In this document: in pieces, positions 49,628-57,761 of the stretch
Layout: each line of letters begins with the position of its first letter
Numbering within the stretch: position 1 is the stretch's first letter
Assembly: GCA_036403095.1 (NCBI GenBank)
Contig: DASWRQ010000080.1
Coordinates: forward strand, 36,603-100,602
DNA from: Kutzneria sp036403095
GTDB taxonomy: Bacteria > Actinomycetota > Actinomycetes > Mycobacteriales > Pseudonocardiaceae
Length of the DNA: 64,000 nucleotides
Direction: 5' to 3'
Program-made: the position numbers and the translations under genes
Notes under the pieces: generated by a model
Seen by the model: the letters and a program-made list of their open reading frames with translations, nothing else
Told to the model about the DNA's origin: nothing
The model's database searches: none

Positions 49628-50121
49628 GCCTGCCTCCCCGTGACGTCGCTCGCGCCCGAACCGGTGCCCGAACCCGTGACCGTGCCGGCGCGGACGGCGC
49701 GGTAGCCGAGCACCCCGAGCGCGATCATGCCCACCCCGAGGCCGAAGTGCAGCCAGTTGTCGGGGGTGTTGAGCGGCACGAAGTTGGCCTGGCTGGCCTG
49801 GTCGACGACCAGACCGTAGATCCACAGGACCAGGTAGACCACACCGCCCACCACCAGATAGCCCGCCGCCGTGCGGGCCGTGCGGGCGAGGGCGATCCCC
49901 GCCACGCCGAACAGCAGGTGCACGATGTTGTGCAGCACGGAGACCTGGAACAGGCCGAACAGCTTCGCCATGGAGTCGTGCCCGGCGAAGCTCATCATGT
50001 CGTAGTCGGTGGTCACGCCCGGGATGAAGCCCAGGATGCCGACCAGGAGGAACACCGCGCCGACAACCAGCGCCAGCATGCTGGCCGGATTGCGCGGCGG
50101 GAAAATTGGCTGGCTGCTCAT
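49624..50121 (-). CDS. DUF4383 four-helix membrane protein
   Basis: 165 residues. ASMLALVVGAVFLLVGILGF, VLHNIVHLLFGVAGIALAR and NWLHFGLGVGMIALGVLG are the family pattern. Function unknown; such genes are often sigma-B or sigma-F controlled in mycobacteria and relatives. Forms an operon with hemerythrin 2, from a GGGTAG promoter. Confidence 0.9.
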   Translation of the reverse strand: MSSQPIFPPRNPASMLALVVGAVFLLVGILGFIPGVTTDYDMMSFAGHDSMAKLFGLFQVSVLHNIVHLLFGVAGIALARTARTAAGYLVVGGVVYLVLWIYGLVVDQASQANFVPLNTPDNWLHFGLGVGMIALGVLGYRAVRAGTVTGSGTGSGASDVTGRQA

Positions 50122-50154
50122 GAGAACACCTCGATTCTTCTTCGGTGCCGCCGA

Positions 50155-50179
50155 CTACCCGCCTTGTCGGGTAGTACGC
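50155..50179 (-). promoter_or_regulatory. Sigma-B/F-type promoter for DUF4383/hemerythrin 2
   Basis: Minus strand GCGT, 15 nt, GGGTAG. CTACCCG-N4-CGGGTAG also forms a palindrome here. Confidence 0.5.
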
Positions 50180-50181
50180 AA

Positions 50182-51936
50182 TCACTTCTTCCTCGGGTCG
50201 CCCTGATCCGCGCCGGTGTCGGACTGCACGGTCGCCGCGCCGATCTCGGACGGCGCGGGAGTCGCCGTCACGTGGGCCTCGTCGCGCAACCGGTCCATCA
50301 TGTGCGGGTAGTGCAGCTCGAAGGCGGGCCGCTCGGAGCGGATCCGGGGCAGCGAGGTGAAGTTGTGCCGCGGCGGCGGGCAGGACGTGGCCCACTCCAG
50401 GGAGTTGCCGAAACCCCACGGGTCGTCCGCCTCCACCCGTTCGCCGTAGCGGTAACTGCGGAAGACGTTCCAGATGAACGGCAGCGTGGACGCGCCCAGG
50501 ATGTACGCGCCGATGGTGGACACCGTGTTCAGCGTGGTGAAGTTGTCGCTGGCCAGGTAGTCGGCGTACCGGCGCGGCATGCCTTCCGCGCCCAGCCAGT
50601 GCTGCACCAGGAAGGTGGTGTGGAAGCCGATGAACGTGGTCCAGAAGTGCAGTTTGCCCAGCGGTTCGTCGAGCATTCGGCCGGTGATCTTGGGGAACCA
50701 GAAGTAGATGCCGGAGAAGGTGGCGAACACGATGGTGCCGAAGAGCACGTAGTGGAAGTGCGCCACCACGAAGTAGCTGTCGGTGACGTGGAAGTCGATC
50801 GGCGGCGAGGCCAGCAGGATGCCGGTCAGGCCGCCGAGCAGGAACGTGAGCAGGAAGCCCAGCGCCCACAGCATCGGGGTCTCGAACGTGAGCTGTCCCC
50901 GCCACAGGGTGCCGATCCAGTTGAAGAACTTCACCCCGGTCGGCACGGCGATCAGGAAGGTCATGAACGAGAAGAACGGCAGCAGCACGGCGCCGGTGGC
51001 GAACATGTGGTGCGCCCACACCGTCACCGACAGGGCGGCGATCGCGAGCGTGGCGAACACCAGGCCCTTGTAGCCGAACAGCGGTTTTCGGCTGAAGACC
51101 GGGAAGACCTCGGAGACGATGCCGAAGTAGGGCAGGGCCACGATGTAGACCTCTGGGTGGCCGAAGAACCAGAACAGGTGCTGCCACAGGATCGCGCCGC
51201 CGTTGTGCGGGTCGAACACGTGCGCCCCGAGCTGGCGGTCGGCCAGCAGCCCGAACAGGGCCGCGGTCAGGATCGGGAAGGCCAGCAGCACCAGGATGGA
51301 CGTGATCAGGATGTTCCAGGTGAAGATCGGCATCCGGAACATGACCATGCCCGGGCAGCGCAGGCAGACCACGGTGGTGATCATGTTGACGGCGCCGAGA
51401 ATGGTGCCGAGGCCGGACAGGATCAGGCCGGTGATCCACAGGTCGGCTCCGATGCCGGGGGAGTGGATGACGTCGGACAGCGGGGTGTAGGCGAACCAGC
51501 CGAAGTCGGCCGCGCCGCCCGGCGTGACGAAGCTGCCGAGCACGATGAGGCCGCCGAACAGGTAGGCCCAGTAGGCGAAGGCGTTGAGCCGCGGGAAGGC
51601 CACGTCGGGCGAGCCGATCTGCAGCGGCAGGATGAAGTTGGCGAAGCCGAAGACGTTCGGCGTCGCGTAGAGCAGCAGCATGATCGTGCCGTGCATGGTG
51701 AACAGCTGGTTGTACTGCTCCTGCGACAGGAACTGCAGCCCCGGCCGGGCCAGCTCGGTCCGCATCAGGAGGGCCATCGCGCCGCCGGCCACGAAGAAGA
51801 AGAACGACGTGGTCAGGTACATGATGCCGATCTGCTTGTGATCGGTCGTGCGCAGCAGCCTGAGCAGGACGGATCCCTTGGGCGCGCGCATCGCCGGCGC
51901 GAGCGGCACCGGGGTCTGCTCGATCGTGGTGGACAT
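50182..51936 (-). CDS. ctaD: Cytochrome c oxidase subunit I (orphan)
   Basis: 584 residues, twelve helices. CuB/haem ligands: FTMHGTIMLLLYATP, FWFFGHPEVYIVALPYFG (His-Pro-Glu-Val-Tyr cross-link), VWAHHMF and VVAHFHYVLFG. These are all intact. Neither subunit II/III nor bc1 genes are nearby, so this looks like a second, stress-induced ctaD. Promoter GTTT-N15-AGGTAG; ATG with GAGGGAG. Confidence 0.97.
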   Translation of the reverse strand: MSTTIEQTPVPLAPAMRAPKGSVLLRLLRTTDHKQIGIMYLTTSFFFFVAGGAMALLMRTELARPGLQFLSQEQYNQLFTMHGTIMLLLYATPNVFGFANFILPLQIGSPDVAFPRLNAFAYWAYLFGGLIVLGSFVTPGGAADFGWFAYTPLSDVIHSPGIGADLWITGLILSGLGTILGAVNMITTVVCLRCPGMVMFRMPIFTWNILITSILVLLAFPILTAALFGLLADRQLGAHVFDPHNGGAILWQHLFWFFGHPEVYIVALPYFGIVSEVFPVFSRKPLFGYKGLVFATLAIAALSVTVWAHHMFATGAVLLPFFSFMTFLIAVPTGVKFFNWIGTLWRGQLTFETPMLWALGFLLTFLLGGLTGILLASPPIDFHVTDSYFVVAHFHYVLFGTIVFATFSGIYFWFPKITGRMLDEPLGKLHFWTTFIGFHTTFLVQHWLGAEGMPRRYADYLASDNFTTLNTVSTIGAYILGASTLPFIWNVFRSYRYGERVEADDPWGFGNSLEWATSCPPPRHNFTSLPRIRSERPAFELHYPHMMDRLRDEAHVTATPAPSEIGAATVQSDTGADQGDPRKK

Positions 51937-51974
51937 GCCCGCTCCCTCACGAGGTGGTCTGATGCCGGCCCGGG

Positions 51975-51999
51975 CTACCTATCCGGCGCCGAAACAAAC
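51975..51999 (-). promoter_or_regulatory. Sigma-B/F-type promoter for ctaD
   Basis: Minus strand GTTT, 15 nt, AGGTAG, about 38 nt before the ATG at 51936. Confidence 0.55.
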
Positions 52000-52040
52000 G
52001 CGGCGTCGCCTTTTTGTCGTGGTCCGTTCGAGTGATGCGC

Positions 52041-52065
52041 GGTTGGGCCGGTGCGCCACGGGTAC
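52041..52065 (+). promoter_or_regulatory. Sigma-B/F-type promoter
   Basis: GGTTG, 14 nt, GGGTAC, ahead of the small helical gene at 52102. Confidence 0.65.
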
Positions 52066-52101
52066 AGCCCGCTTGATTCCCGAGCGGCCGGAGGCGTGAT
52101 C

Positions 52102-52344
52102 ATGACCGTGCACCAGGTTCCCGCTGTCGCAACCGAGGCCGTCAGACAACGGCTGCTCGAACTCGAGGAGTTGGTCCGCGCCGAGCGGGCGATGGCCGAC
52201 GGCTGCCCGACGGTGGAGCAGGAGTTGCTGCTCATGTCCGTGGGCAGCCTGGCCCATCGGGCCCGCCGCCAGCTGTCGATCGCCGTGCGGCCGCATGACG
52301 GCCTGCTCCGGCGATGGGTGCGCCGATCGGAGGGAGCGCGATGA
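52102..52344 (+). CDS. Small helical protein of unknown function
   Basis: 80 residues, mostly helical: VRQRLLELEELVRAERAMAD then LLMSVGSLAHRARRQLSIAV. No motif that I recognise. CGGAGGCG precedes the ATG (52102) and an in-frame GTG six bases earlier. Ends in an ATGA overlap with the SDR start at 52341. Confidence 0.65.
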   Translation: MTVHQVPAVATEAVRQRLLELEELVRAERAMADGCPTVEQELLLMSVGSLAHRARRQLSIAVRPHDGLLRRWVRRSEGAR

Positions 52345-53324
52345 AGGGCCGTCCGGTGGCGGTGGTGACCGGGGCCAGCCGGGGCCTCGGTTTCCTGCTC
52401 GCCCGTGAACTCGCGTGGCAGGGATTCGACCTGGTGGTGTGCGCGCGGTCGGCTGAGGGCATCGTCGAGGCGGCGGAGGCGCTGCGCCGGGAGGGCGCGA
52501 CCGTCAGCGCGGTCGTCGCCGACGTCTCGGTGCGGGCGGACGCCGATGCGCTGGTGGCGCGGGCGGTGGCCGACTTCAACCGCCTGGATGTGCTCGTCAC
52601 CAATGCCGGCACGATCCAGGTCGGCCCGGTGGCGGCGATGGACGTCGACGACTTCGCCATGGCGATGGACACGATGTACTGGGGCGTGGCCTATCCGGCG
52701 CTCGCCGCCGTGCCGGTGATGCGCCGCGCCGGCCACGGCCGGATCATCACGGTGACCTCACTGGGCGGCAAGGTGCCGGCCCCGCACCTGCTGCCCTACG
52801 CCGCGGCCAAGCACGCGGCCGTCGGGTTCTCCGAGGGGCTGTGCGTGGAGCTGGCCAAGTACGGCATCAGCGTCACCACCGCCGTGCCCGGCCTGATGCG
52901 GACGGGATCACCGGACAACGCGCTGTTCAAGGGGAACAAGACCGCCGAGCACGCTTGGTTCGCCATCGCCGACAGCCTGCCGTTGCTGACCATGGACGCC
53001 GAACGCGCGGCGCGCGCCATCGTCCGCGCCGGGCTCCGCGGCCGGTCGGAGATCATCCTCACGCCGGCCGCGCAGGTGGCCGCCCGCGTCCACGGGCTGC
53101 TGCCCGAGCTCACCACCCGTGCGCTGATCCTGGTCGATCGCATGCTGCCGGCCAACGAGAACTCCACCGCCCAGCCCGGACGTGCCGTCGCCACCGACTC
53201 GGCCTTGTTCCGGTGGCTCACCACGCTGACGCGGCAGGCCGCGTCCCGCTGGCACGAGACGACCGACCGCACCCGGGCCGACGGCAAGCCGGAAATCCAC
53301 CGCGGCGCCGATCGGTCGGATTGA
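52341..53324 (+). CDS. Short-chain dehydrogenase with C-terminal extension
   Basis: 327 residues. SDR core: VAVVTGASRGLGFLLARELA, VLVTNAGTIQVGPV, VTSLGGKVPAPHLLPYAAAK (YxxxK) and VTTAVPGLMRTGSP. After about residue 240 a helical extension (RVHGLLPELTTRALILVDRM) may contact membrane, as in some SDRs linked to lipid or ketone substrates. Substrate unknown. GGAGGGAGC ribosome site overlaps the previous gene. Confidence 0.88.
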   Translation: MKGRPVAVVTGASRGLGFLLARELAWQGFDLVVCARSAEGIVEAAEALRREGATVSAVVADVSVRADADALVARAVADFNRLDVLVTNAGTIQVGPVAAMDVDDFAMAMDTMYWGVAYPALAAVPVMRRAGHGRIITVTSLGGKVPAPHLLPYAAAKHAAVGFSEGLCVELAKYGISVTTAVPGLMRTGSPDNALFKGNKTAEHAWFAIADSLPLLTMDAERAARAIVRAGLRGRSEIILTPAAQVAARVHGLLPELTTRALILVDRMLPANENSTAQPGRAVATDSALFRWLTTLTRQAASRWHETTDRTRADGKPEIHRGADRSD

Positions 53325-53856
53325 CGGCGGTCAGACCGGACGGGCCGGGGCGTTGCCGGTCGTCGGCTGGGCGATGGTGGGACGGGCTGGCGTAGGCGAA
53401 GGCGCGGATCGGATCGGTTGATGGCGGTTAGGCCGGGCCGGTCGGGGCGTCGCCGGTTGTCGCTCGAGGTGATCGGCGTGGCTGGCCGCCACCGGCTGTC
53501 GGACTGCGTGTGGGAGGAGCCGGGCCACCGGTTCGCGCTGGCCGTGGCGGCCTCGATCGTGCTGCCGCTGATCGCGGCGATCTGCACGGCGGCGATCTGC
53601 ACGGCGGCGATCAGCGCGGCTTCGATCAGAACGGGGGCGGCCGACACCGGCGTCCCGCCCGCGGTCGGTTCCGGCTGCAGTGGCCCCTCGAGACCGAGCT
53701 CTACCTCACCGTCGCCGCGTGCGTCGCCGCCCTCGCCCTTGCCGGCGTCATCGCGGCGTTGACAATCAACGATGTCATCCAGCAGACTCATGGCGTCCCG
53801 GCGGGAGTAACGTGTCGCTGAGCGCTGCGTGCCCTCAGTGACCGGCGTACGCTTCG
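53325..53856. other. 530-nt low-information gap with duplications
   Basis: Contains an imperfect direct repeat of about 57 nt (near 53309-53368 and 53403-53463) that includes the SDR stop region, a tandem GGCGATCTGCAC array near 53575-53615, and a decayed reading frame listed separately. No promoter match except a weak GCGTAC before 53857. Confidence 0.5.
53418..53821 (+). pseudogene. Frameshifted membrane-protein remnant
   Basis: Two overlapping frames each show a hydrophobic segment: AGHRFALAVAASIVLPLIAA-like in the first and LYLTVAACVAALALAGVIAA, TINDVIQQTHG in the other. A GGCGATCTGCAC tandem repeat lies between them, so repeat-length change may have broken one small two-helix protein. 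No family recognised. Confidence 0.45.
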
Positions 53857-53859
53857 GTG

Positions 53860-54708
53860 ATGCGGGCCAGCGGAACAGTGGAGCACGGGCGCGGCCTCGG
53901 GCTTCACGACCACGTGTGTTGGAGCTACGACGTCGTCGCCGAGTTCCGTCACCGTGCTCTCGAGTTCCTCGTCGAGGGGCTGGCCCTCGGCCAACGTGTC
54001 TGCTACATCGGCGACGGCACCGCGGACGCCCTCACGGCGGATCTGCGCCGGGCCGACGGGATGGACGAGGCGCTGCGGGAGGGGGCGGCGAGCGTGACGT
54101 CGGTCCGCGACGCGTACCGGCCGGACGCCGTGATCGAACCCGAGGCGCAGGTCGCGACGTACGCCTCGGCCACCAAGCAGGCCCTGGCCGACGGCTTCGC
54201 CGGGCTCCGGGTGGCGACGGACGTGACCACCATGGTCCGCCGGCCGGCGCAACTCGACGCGTTCGCCCGCTACGAGCACCTCATCGACGACTACATGACC
54301 GGGCAGCCCTTTGCCGCGCTGTGCGGCTACGACCGGGCCGAGCTGGGCGTGCGGGCGGTGGCTCAGCTGGCCTGCATGCACCCCGCCGGCAACCGGGACA
54401 TCGCGCCCTTCCGGCTGTACGGATCGACCGACGCCGACTGCTCGGCGGAGCTGGCCGGCGACCTGGACCTGCTCAGCGCCGAGCTGTTCCCGCTGGCGTT
54501 GCGCCGCGCCGACCCCGATCCGCGCGGGGACCGCCTGGTCCTCGACGCGTCCAAGGTGAGCTTCATCGACCACCGCAGCCTGATGGCATTGGACGACCAC
54601 GCCCACGAACGCGGGGCCGTGGTGGTGCTGCGCACCGGACTGTGCACACCGGCCCACGTGATCGAGGCGTTGAACCTGACCGGTGTGCGCCTGGCCTGCG
54701 CCGCCTGA
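53860..54708 (+). CDS. MEDS-domain sensor with STAS-like C-terminal domain
   Basis: 282 residues. MEDS/DcmR-type sensor at the N-terminus: LGLHDHVCWSYDVVAEF and LGQRVCYIGDGTAD, then DVTTMVRRPAQLDAFARYEH. C-terminal residues about 215-280 (RLVLDASKVSFIDHRSLMAL) resemble STAS without the phosphorylatable Ser-Ser. ATG 53860 or GTG 53857. It may link a small-molecule signal to the partner-switching system. Confidence 0.85.
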   Translation: MRASGTVEHGRGLGLHDHVCWSYDVVAEFRHRALEFLVEGLALGQRVCYIGDGTADALTADLRRADGMDEALREGAASVTSVRDAYRPDAVIEPEAQVATYASATKQALADGFAGLRVATDVTTMVRRPAQLDAFARYEHLIDDYMTGQPFAALCGYDRAELGVRAVAQLACMHPAGNRDIAPFRLYGSTDADCSAELAGDLDLLSAELFPLALRRADPDPRGDRLVLDASKVSFIDHRSLMALDDHAHERGAVVVLRTGLCTPAHVIEALNLTGVRLACAA

Positions 54709-54716
54709 CGGCGCCG

Positions 54717-54742
54717 GTGTAGCCCGGTCGGGGGCCGGGTAC
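54717..54742 (+). promoter_or_regulatory. Sigma-B/F-type promoter for the Mo-enzyme operon
   Basis: GTGT, 16 nt, GGGTAC, followed by GAGGAGG and the ATG at 54772. Confidence 0.55.
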
Positions 54743-54771
54743 TCGTCGCTACGACGACGAGGAGGCTCGCG

Positions 54772-57222
54772 ATGATGCGCGACGGCATCGCCGATCCCTG
54801 GGGCGCCCGGACCCCGTACGGACCCGGGCAGCGGTGGCCGGCCCGTGTCGACAGCCACCTCGCCGACGGCATCGCCGAACAGGACGTGGACGCCTGGGTG
54901 CGCGCGGCCGCGATCCTGCACTCCAACGGCGACGGCATGGACATCGCGGTGAAGGACGGCCGCATCGTCGGCGTCCGCGGCCGCGCCGACGATCACGTCA
55001 ACCGCGGCCGGCTCGATCCCAAGGACCTGTTCGGCTGGCAGGCCAACAACAGCCCCGACCGGCTCACCACCCCGCTCGTCCGCCGCGACGGCCGGCTCGT
55101 CGAGTCCACATGGGACGAAGCGATGTCGCTCATCGTCAAGCGCAGCAAGGAGCTGCTCGACGACCAGGGGCCGAGCTCGATCGGCTTCTACACCAGCGGC
55201 CAGCTGTTCGCCGAGGAGTACTACACGCTGTCGGCCATCGCGCACGGGGCCATCGGCACCAACCACCTCGACGGCAACACCCGGCTGTGCACGGCGACCG
55301 CGGCGGCGGCGCTGAAGGAGACCTTCGGCTGTGACGGCCAGCCCGCCTGCTACGACGACATCGACCACGCCGACGTGATCGCGCTGTTCGGGCACAACGC
55401 CGCCGAGACCCAGGTCGTGCTGTGGGACCGGATCCTGGACCGGCTCGCCGGCCCGACGCCGCCCGCGCTGCTGTGCGTCGACCCGCGGCGGACGCCGGTC
55501 GCCCAGGCGGCCACGCTGCACCTGGCGCCGCTGCCCGGCACGAACGTCGCACTGATGAACGGCATCCTGCACGAGCTCATCGCCAACGACTGGGTCGACC
55601 ACGACTACGTCGACGCCCACACCGTCGGCTACGACGACTTCGCCAAGCTGGTGGCCGACTACCCGCCGGAGCGGGCGGCGCGGATCTGCGACGTGCCCGC
55701 CGAGCAGATCCGGGCAGCCGCAAGGCTTCTCGGCCGTGCCGACCGTCTGCTGTGCACGGTGCTCCAGGGCTTCTACCAGTCCCACCAAGCCACCGCGGCC
55801 GCCGTTCAGGTCAACAACCTGGTGCTGCTGAGGGGAATGCTCGGCCGGCCCGGGGCCGGCGTGCTGCAGATGAACGGGCAGCCGACCGCGGAGAACACCC
55901 GGGAGTGCGGCGCCGACGGCGACCTCACCGGGTTTCGCAACTGGGCCAACGACGACCACGTCGCCGAGCTCGCCGGGCTGTGGAACCTGGACGTCACGCA
56001 GATCCCGCACTTCGCGCCGCCGACGCACCTGATGCAGATGCTGCGCTACGCCGAGAACGGCACGCTGGGGATGCTGTGGGTGTCGGCGACCAATCCCGCG
56101 GTGTCGCTGCCCGAACTGCGGCGCGTGCGCTCGATCCTCGGCCAGGACCGGCTGTTCCTGGTCGTGCAGGACGCCTTCCCCACCGAGACCACCGAGCTGG
56201 CCGACGTCGTGCTGCCGGCGGCGATCTGGGGCGAGAAGACCGGCGTGGCCACCAACGCCGACCGCACCGTGCACCTGAACGACAAGGCCGTCGAGCCGCC
56301 CGGCCAGGCCCGAGCCGACCTCGACATCTGGCTGGACTACGCCCGCAGCATGGACTTCCGCGACCGTGACGGCCAGCCGTTCCCGCCCTGGCACGACGCG
56401 GAGTCGGCCTTCGAGGCGTGGAAACGCGCGTCCGCCGGTCGGCCCTGCGACTACAGCGGCCTGAGTTACGCCAAGCTGCGTGAGGTCAGCGGAGTGCGGT
56501 GGCCGTGCAACGAGGACCACCCCGACGGCGCCGACCGGCTCTACGCCGACGGCACGTTCTTCGCCCGGCCCGACTACTGCGAGAGCTACGGCCGCGACCT
56601 GGTGACCGGCGCCCCGACCGAACCGGTGGAGTACCGGGCCGCCAATCCGGACGGCAAGGCCATGTTGAAGGCCGCCCAGTACGTGGAGCGGCACGAGAAG
56701 CCCGACCCGGACCACCCGTTCGTGCTGATCACCGGCCGGACCGTCTACCACTTCCACACCCGGACCAAGACCGGTCGCGCCCCGCAGCTGCGCGATGCCG
56801 CACCGCAGCCCTGGCTGGAGATGTCCGCGCACGACGCCGAGCGCATCGGGGCCGTCGAAGGCGATGTGGTGGAGGTGCGCACCGCCCGCGGCGCCGTCCA
56901 TGCCGCGCTGCGGGTGTCGGCCATCCGGAACGGCGTGGTGTTCCTGCCGTTCCACTACGGCTACTGGGACACCGACGATCCGGGCCATGACCGGGCCGCC
57001 AACGAGCTCACGCCGACGGACTGGGATCCCGTGTCCAAGCAGCCGATCTTCAAGACGGCGGCGGCAGCGGTGCAGCGGGTGAAGGCGGGGGACCGGCCCG
57101 CGCCCGCGCCGACCACCGCGGCAGCGGCGCCGGTCACCACCGACACCCAGCCCACCCACGGCGGCCCGGCCGCCCGCGTCCGAGAAGACGACGACGCTGC
57201 CGTGTCGGGAGGTCGGCAATGA
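54772..57222 (+). CDS. Molybdopterin oxidoreductase lacking the N-terminal [4Fe-4S] ligands
   Basis: 816 residues of the formate dehydrogenase/assimilatory nitrate reductase (DMSO reductase) family. At the usual CxxCxxxC site it reads AAILHSNGDGMDIAV: A47, H50 and D54 stand in for three Cys. The fourth Cys is also Asp (NRGRLDPKDLFGW, D82). The Mo-cofactor regions follow: YTSGQLFAEEYYTLSA, GNTRLCTATAAAAL with a likely Cys Mo ligand, GHNAAETQVVLWDRI, QMNGQPTAENTREC and the C-terminal VLITGRTVYHFHTRTKTGR. ATG or the next Met; GAGGAGG upstream. Overlaps the next gene by ATGA. Confidence 0.9.
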   Translation: MMRDGIADPWGARTPYGPGQRWPARVDSHLADGIAEQDVDAWVRAAAILHSNGDGMDIAVKDGRIVGVRGRADDHVNRGRLDPKDLFGWQANNSPDRLTTPLVRRDGRLVESTWDEAMSLIVKRSKELLDDQGPSSIGFYTSGQLFAEEYYTLSAIAHGAIGTNHLDGNTRLCTATAAAALKETFGCDGQPACYDDIDHADVIALFGHNAAETQVVLWDRILDRLAGPTPPALLCVDPRRTPVAQAATLHLAPLPGTNVALMNGILHELIANDWVDHDYVDAHTVGYDDFAKLVADYPPERAARICDVPAEQIRAAARLLGRADRLLCTVLQGFYQSHQATAAAVQVNNLVLLRGMLGRPGAGVLQMNGQPTAENTRECGADGDLTGFRNWANDDHVAELAGLWNLDVTQIPHFAPPTHLMQMLRYAENGTLGMLWVSATNPAVSLPELRRVRSILGQDRLFLVVQDAFPTETTELADVVLPAAIWGEKTGVATNADRTVHLNDKAVEPPGQARADLDIWLDYARSMDFRDRDGQPFPPWHDAESAFEAWKRASAGRPCDYSGLSYAKLREVSGVRWPCNEDHPDGADRLYADGTFFARPDYCESYGRDLVTGAPTEPVEYRAANPDGKAMLKAAQYVERHEKPDPDHPFVLITGRTVYHFHTRTKTGRAPQLRDAAPQPWLEMSAHDAERIGAVEGDVVEVRTARGAVHAALRVSAIRNGVVFLPFHYGYWDTDDPGHDRAANELTPTDWDPVSKQPIFKTAAAAVQRVKAGDRPAPAPTTAAAAPVTTDTQPTHGGPAARVREDDDAAVSGGRQ

Positions 57223-57701
57223 AGATCGGACTGGCCATCCGGGAACTGCACCGGTCGGAGAAGGCCCTGGCCCGAGCCTTGCTCAAGGCGGCGGACCGGC
57301 ATCACGCCGAGCACGAGATCCATTACGTGGCCAAGGATCTGGCCGCGTGGTCGGCGGATCACATCCGGGATCTGGCCGGGGCGGGGGAGCGGTACGGCGT
57401 CAAGGTCGGCGGGCAGATGCCGCGCAGTTCGGGCCTGCTCGCGCCGCTGCGAACCGGGTTCAGCGTGGTGACGGGTCGGCAGTCCGCGCCGGGCGTGCTG
57501 CTGCTGGCCGACCTGCGGCAGCTGTACCGCTTGGCCGCCGGGGTGTCGCTGGACTGGGAGCTGCTGGCCCAGGGGGCGCAGGCGGTGAAGGACAGCGAGT
57601 TGGTGGAACTCACCCGACGCTGCCATCCGGAGACGTTGCGCCAGCTGAAGTGGACAAACGCGATGCTCAAGACGCTCTCGCCGCAGGTGCTGGTCAGCTG
57701 A
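57219..57701 (+). CDS. Helical partner protein of the Mo-enzyme, unknown function
   Basis: 160 residues, all helical: LAIRELHRSEKALARALLKA, HHAEHEIHYVAKDLAAWSAD and LRQLYRLAAGVSLDWELLAQ. His/Glu-rich helices recall ferritin- or hemerythrin-like bundles, but I do not see a full ligand set. ATGA overlap with the Mo-enzyme suggests a maturation or electron-transfer partner. Confidence 0.75.
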   Translation: MKIGLAIRELHRSEKALARALLKAADRHHAEHEIHYVAKDLAAWSADHIRDLAGAGERYGVKVGGQMPRSSGLLAPLRTGFSVVTGRQSAPGVLLLADLRQLYRLAAGVSLDWELLAQGAQAVKDSELVELTRRCHPETLRQLKWTNAMLKTLSPQVLVS

Positions 57702-57705
57702 GCCG

Positions 57706-57730
57706 GATTAGCGGCCGCGCTGTGGGGTAT
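57706..57730 (+). promoter_or_regulatory. Sigma-B/F-type promoter for the SDR/P450 pair
   Basis: GATT, 15 nt, GGGTAT, about 31 nt before the GTG at 57762 with AAGGAGGA between. Confidence 0.65.
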
Positions 57731-57761
57731 GGCCTTCGTGGAGACCATCGAAGGAGGAGAC

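Noticed and set aside
53788..57219. A 1143-codon open frame on the minus strand
   Set aside because: It is antisense to the MEDS gene and the molybdopterin enzyme, with low-complexity His/Gly/Val/Arg composition and no domain. It arises from GC-biased third positions.
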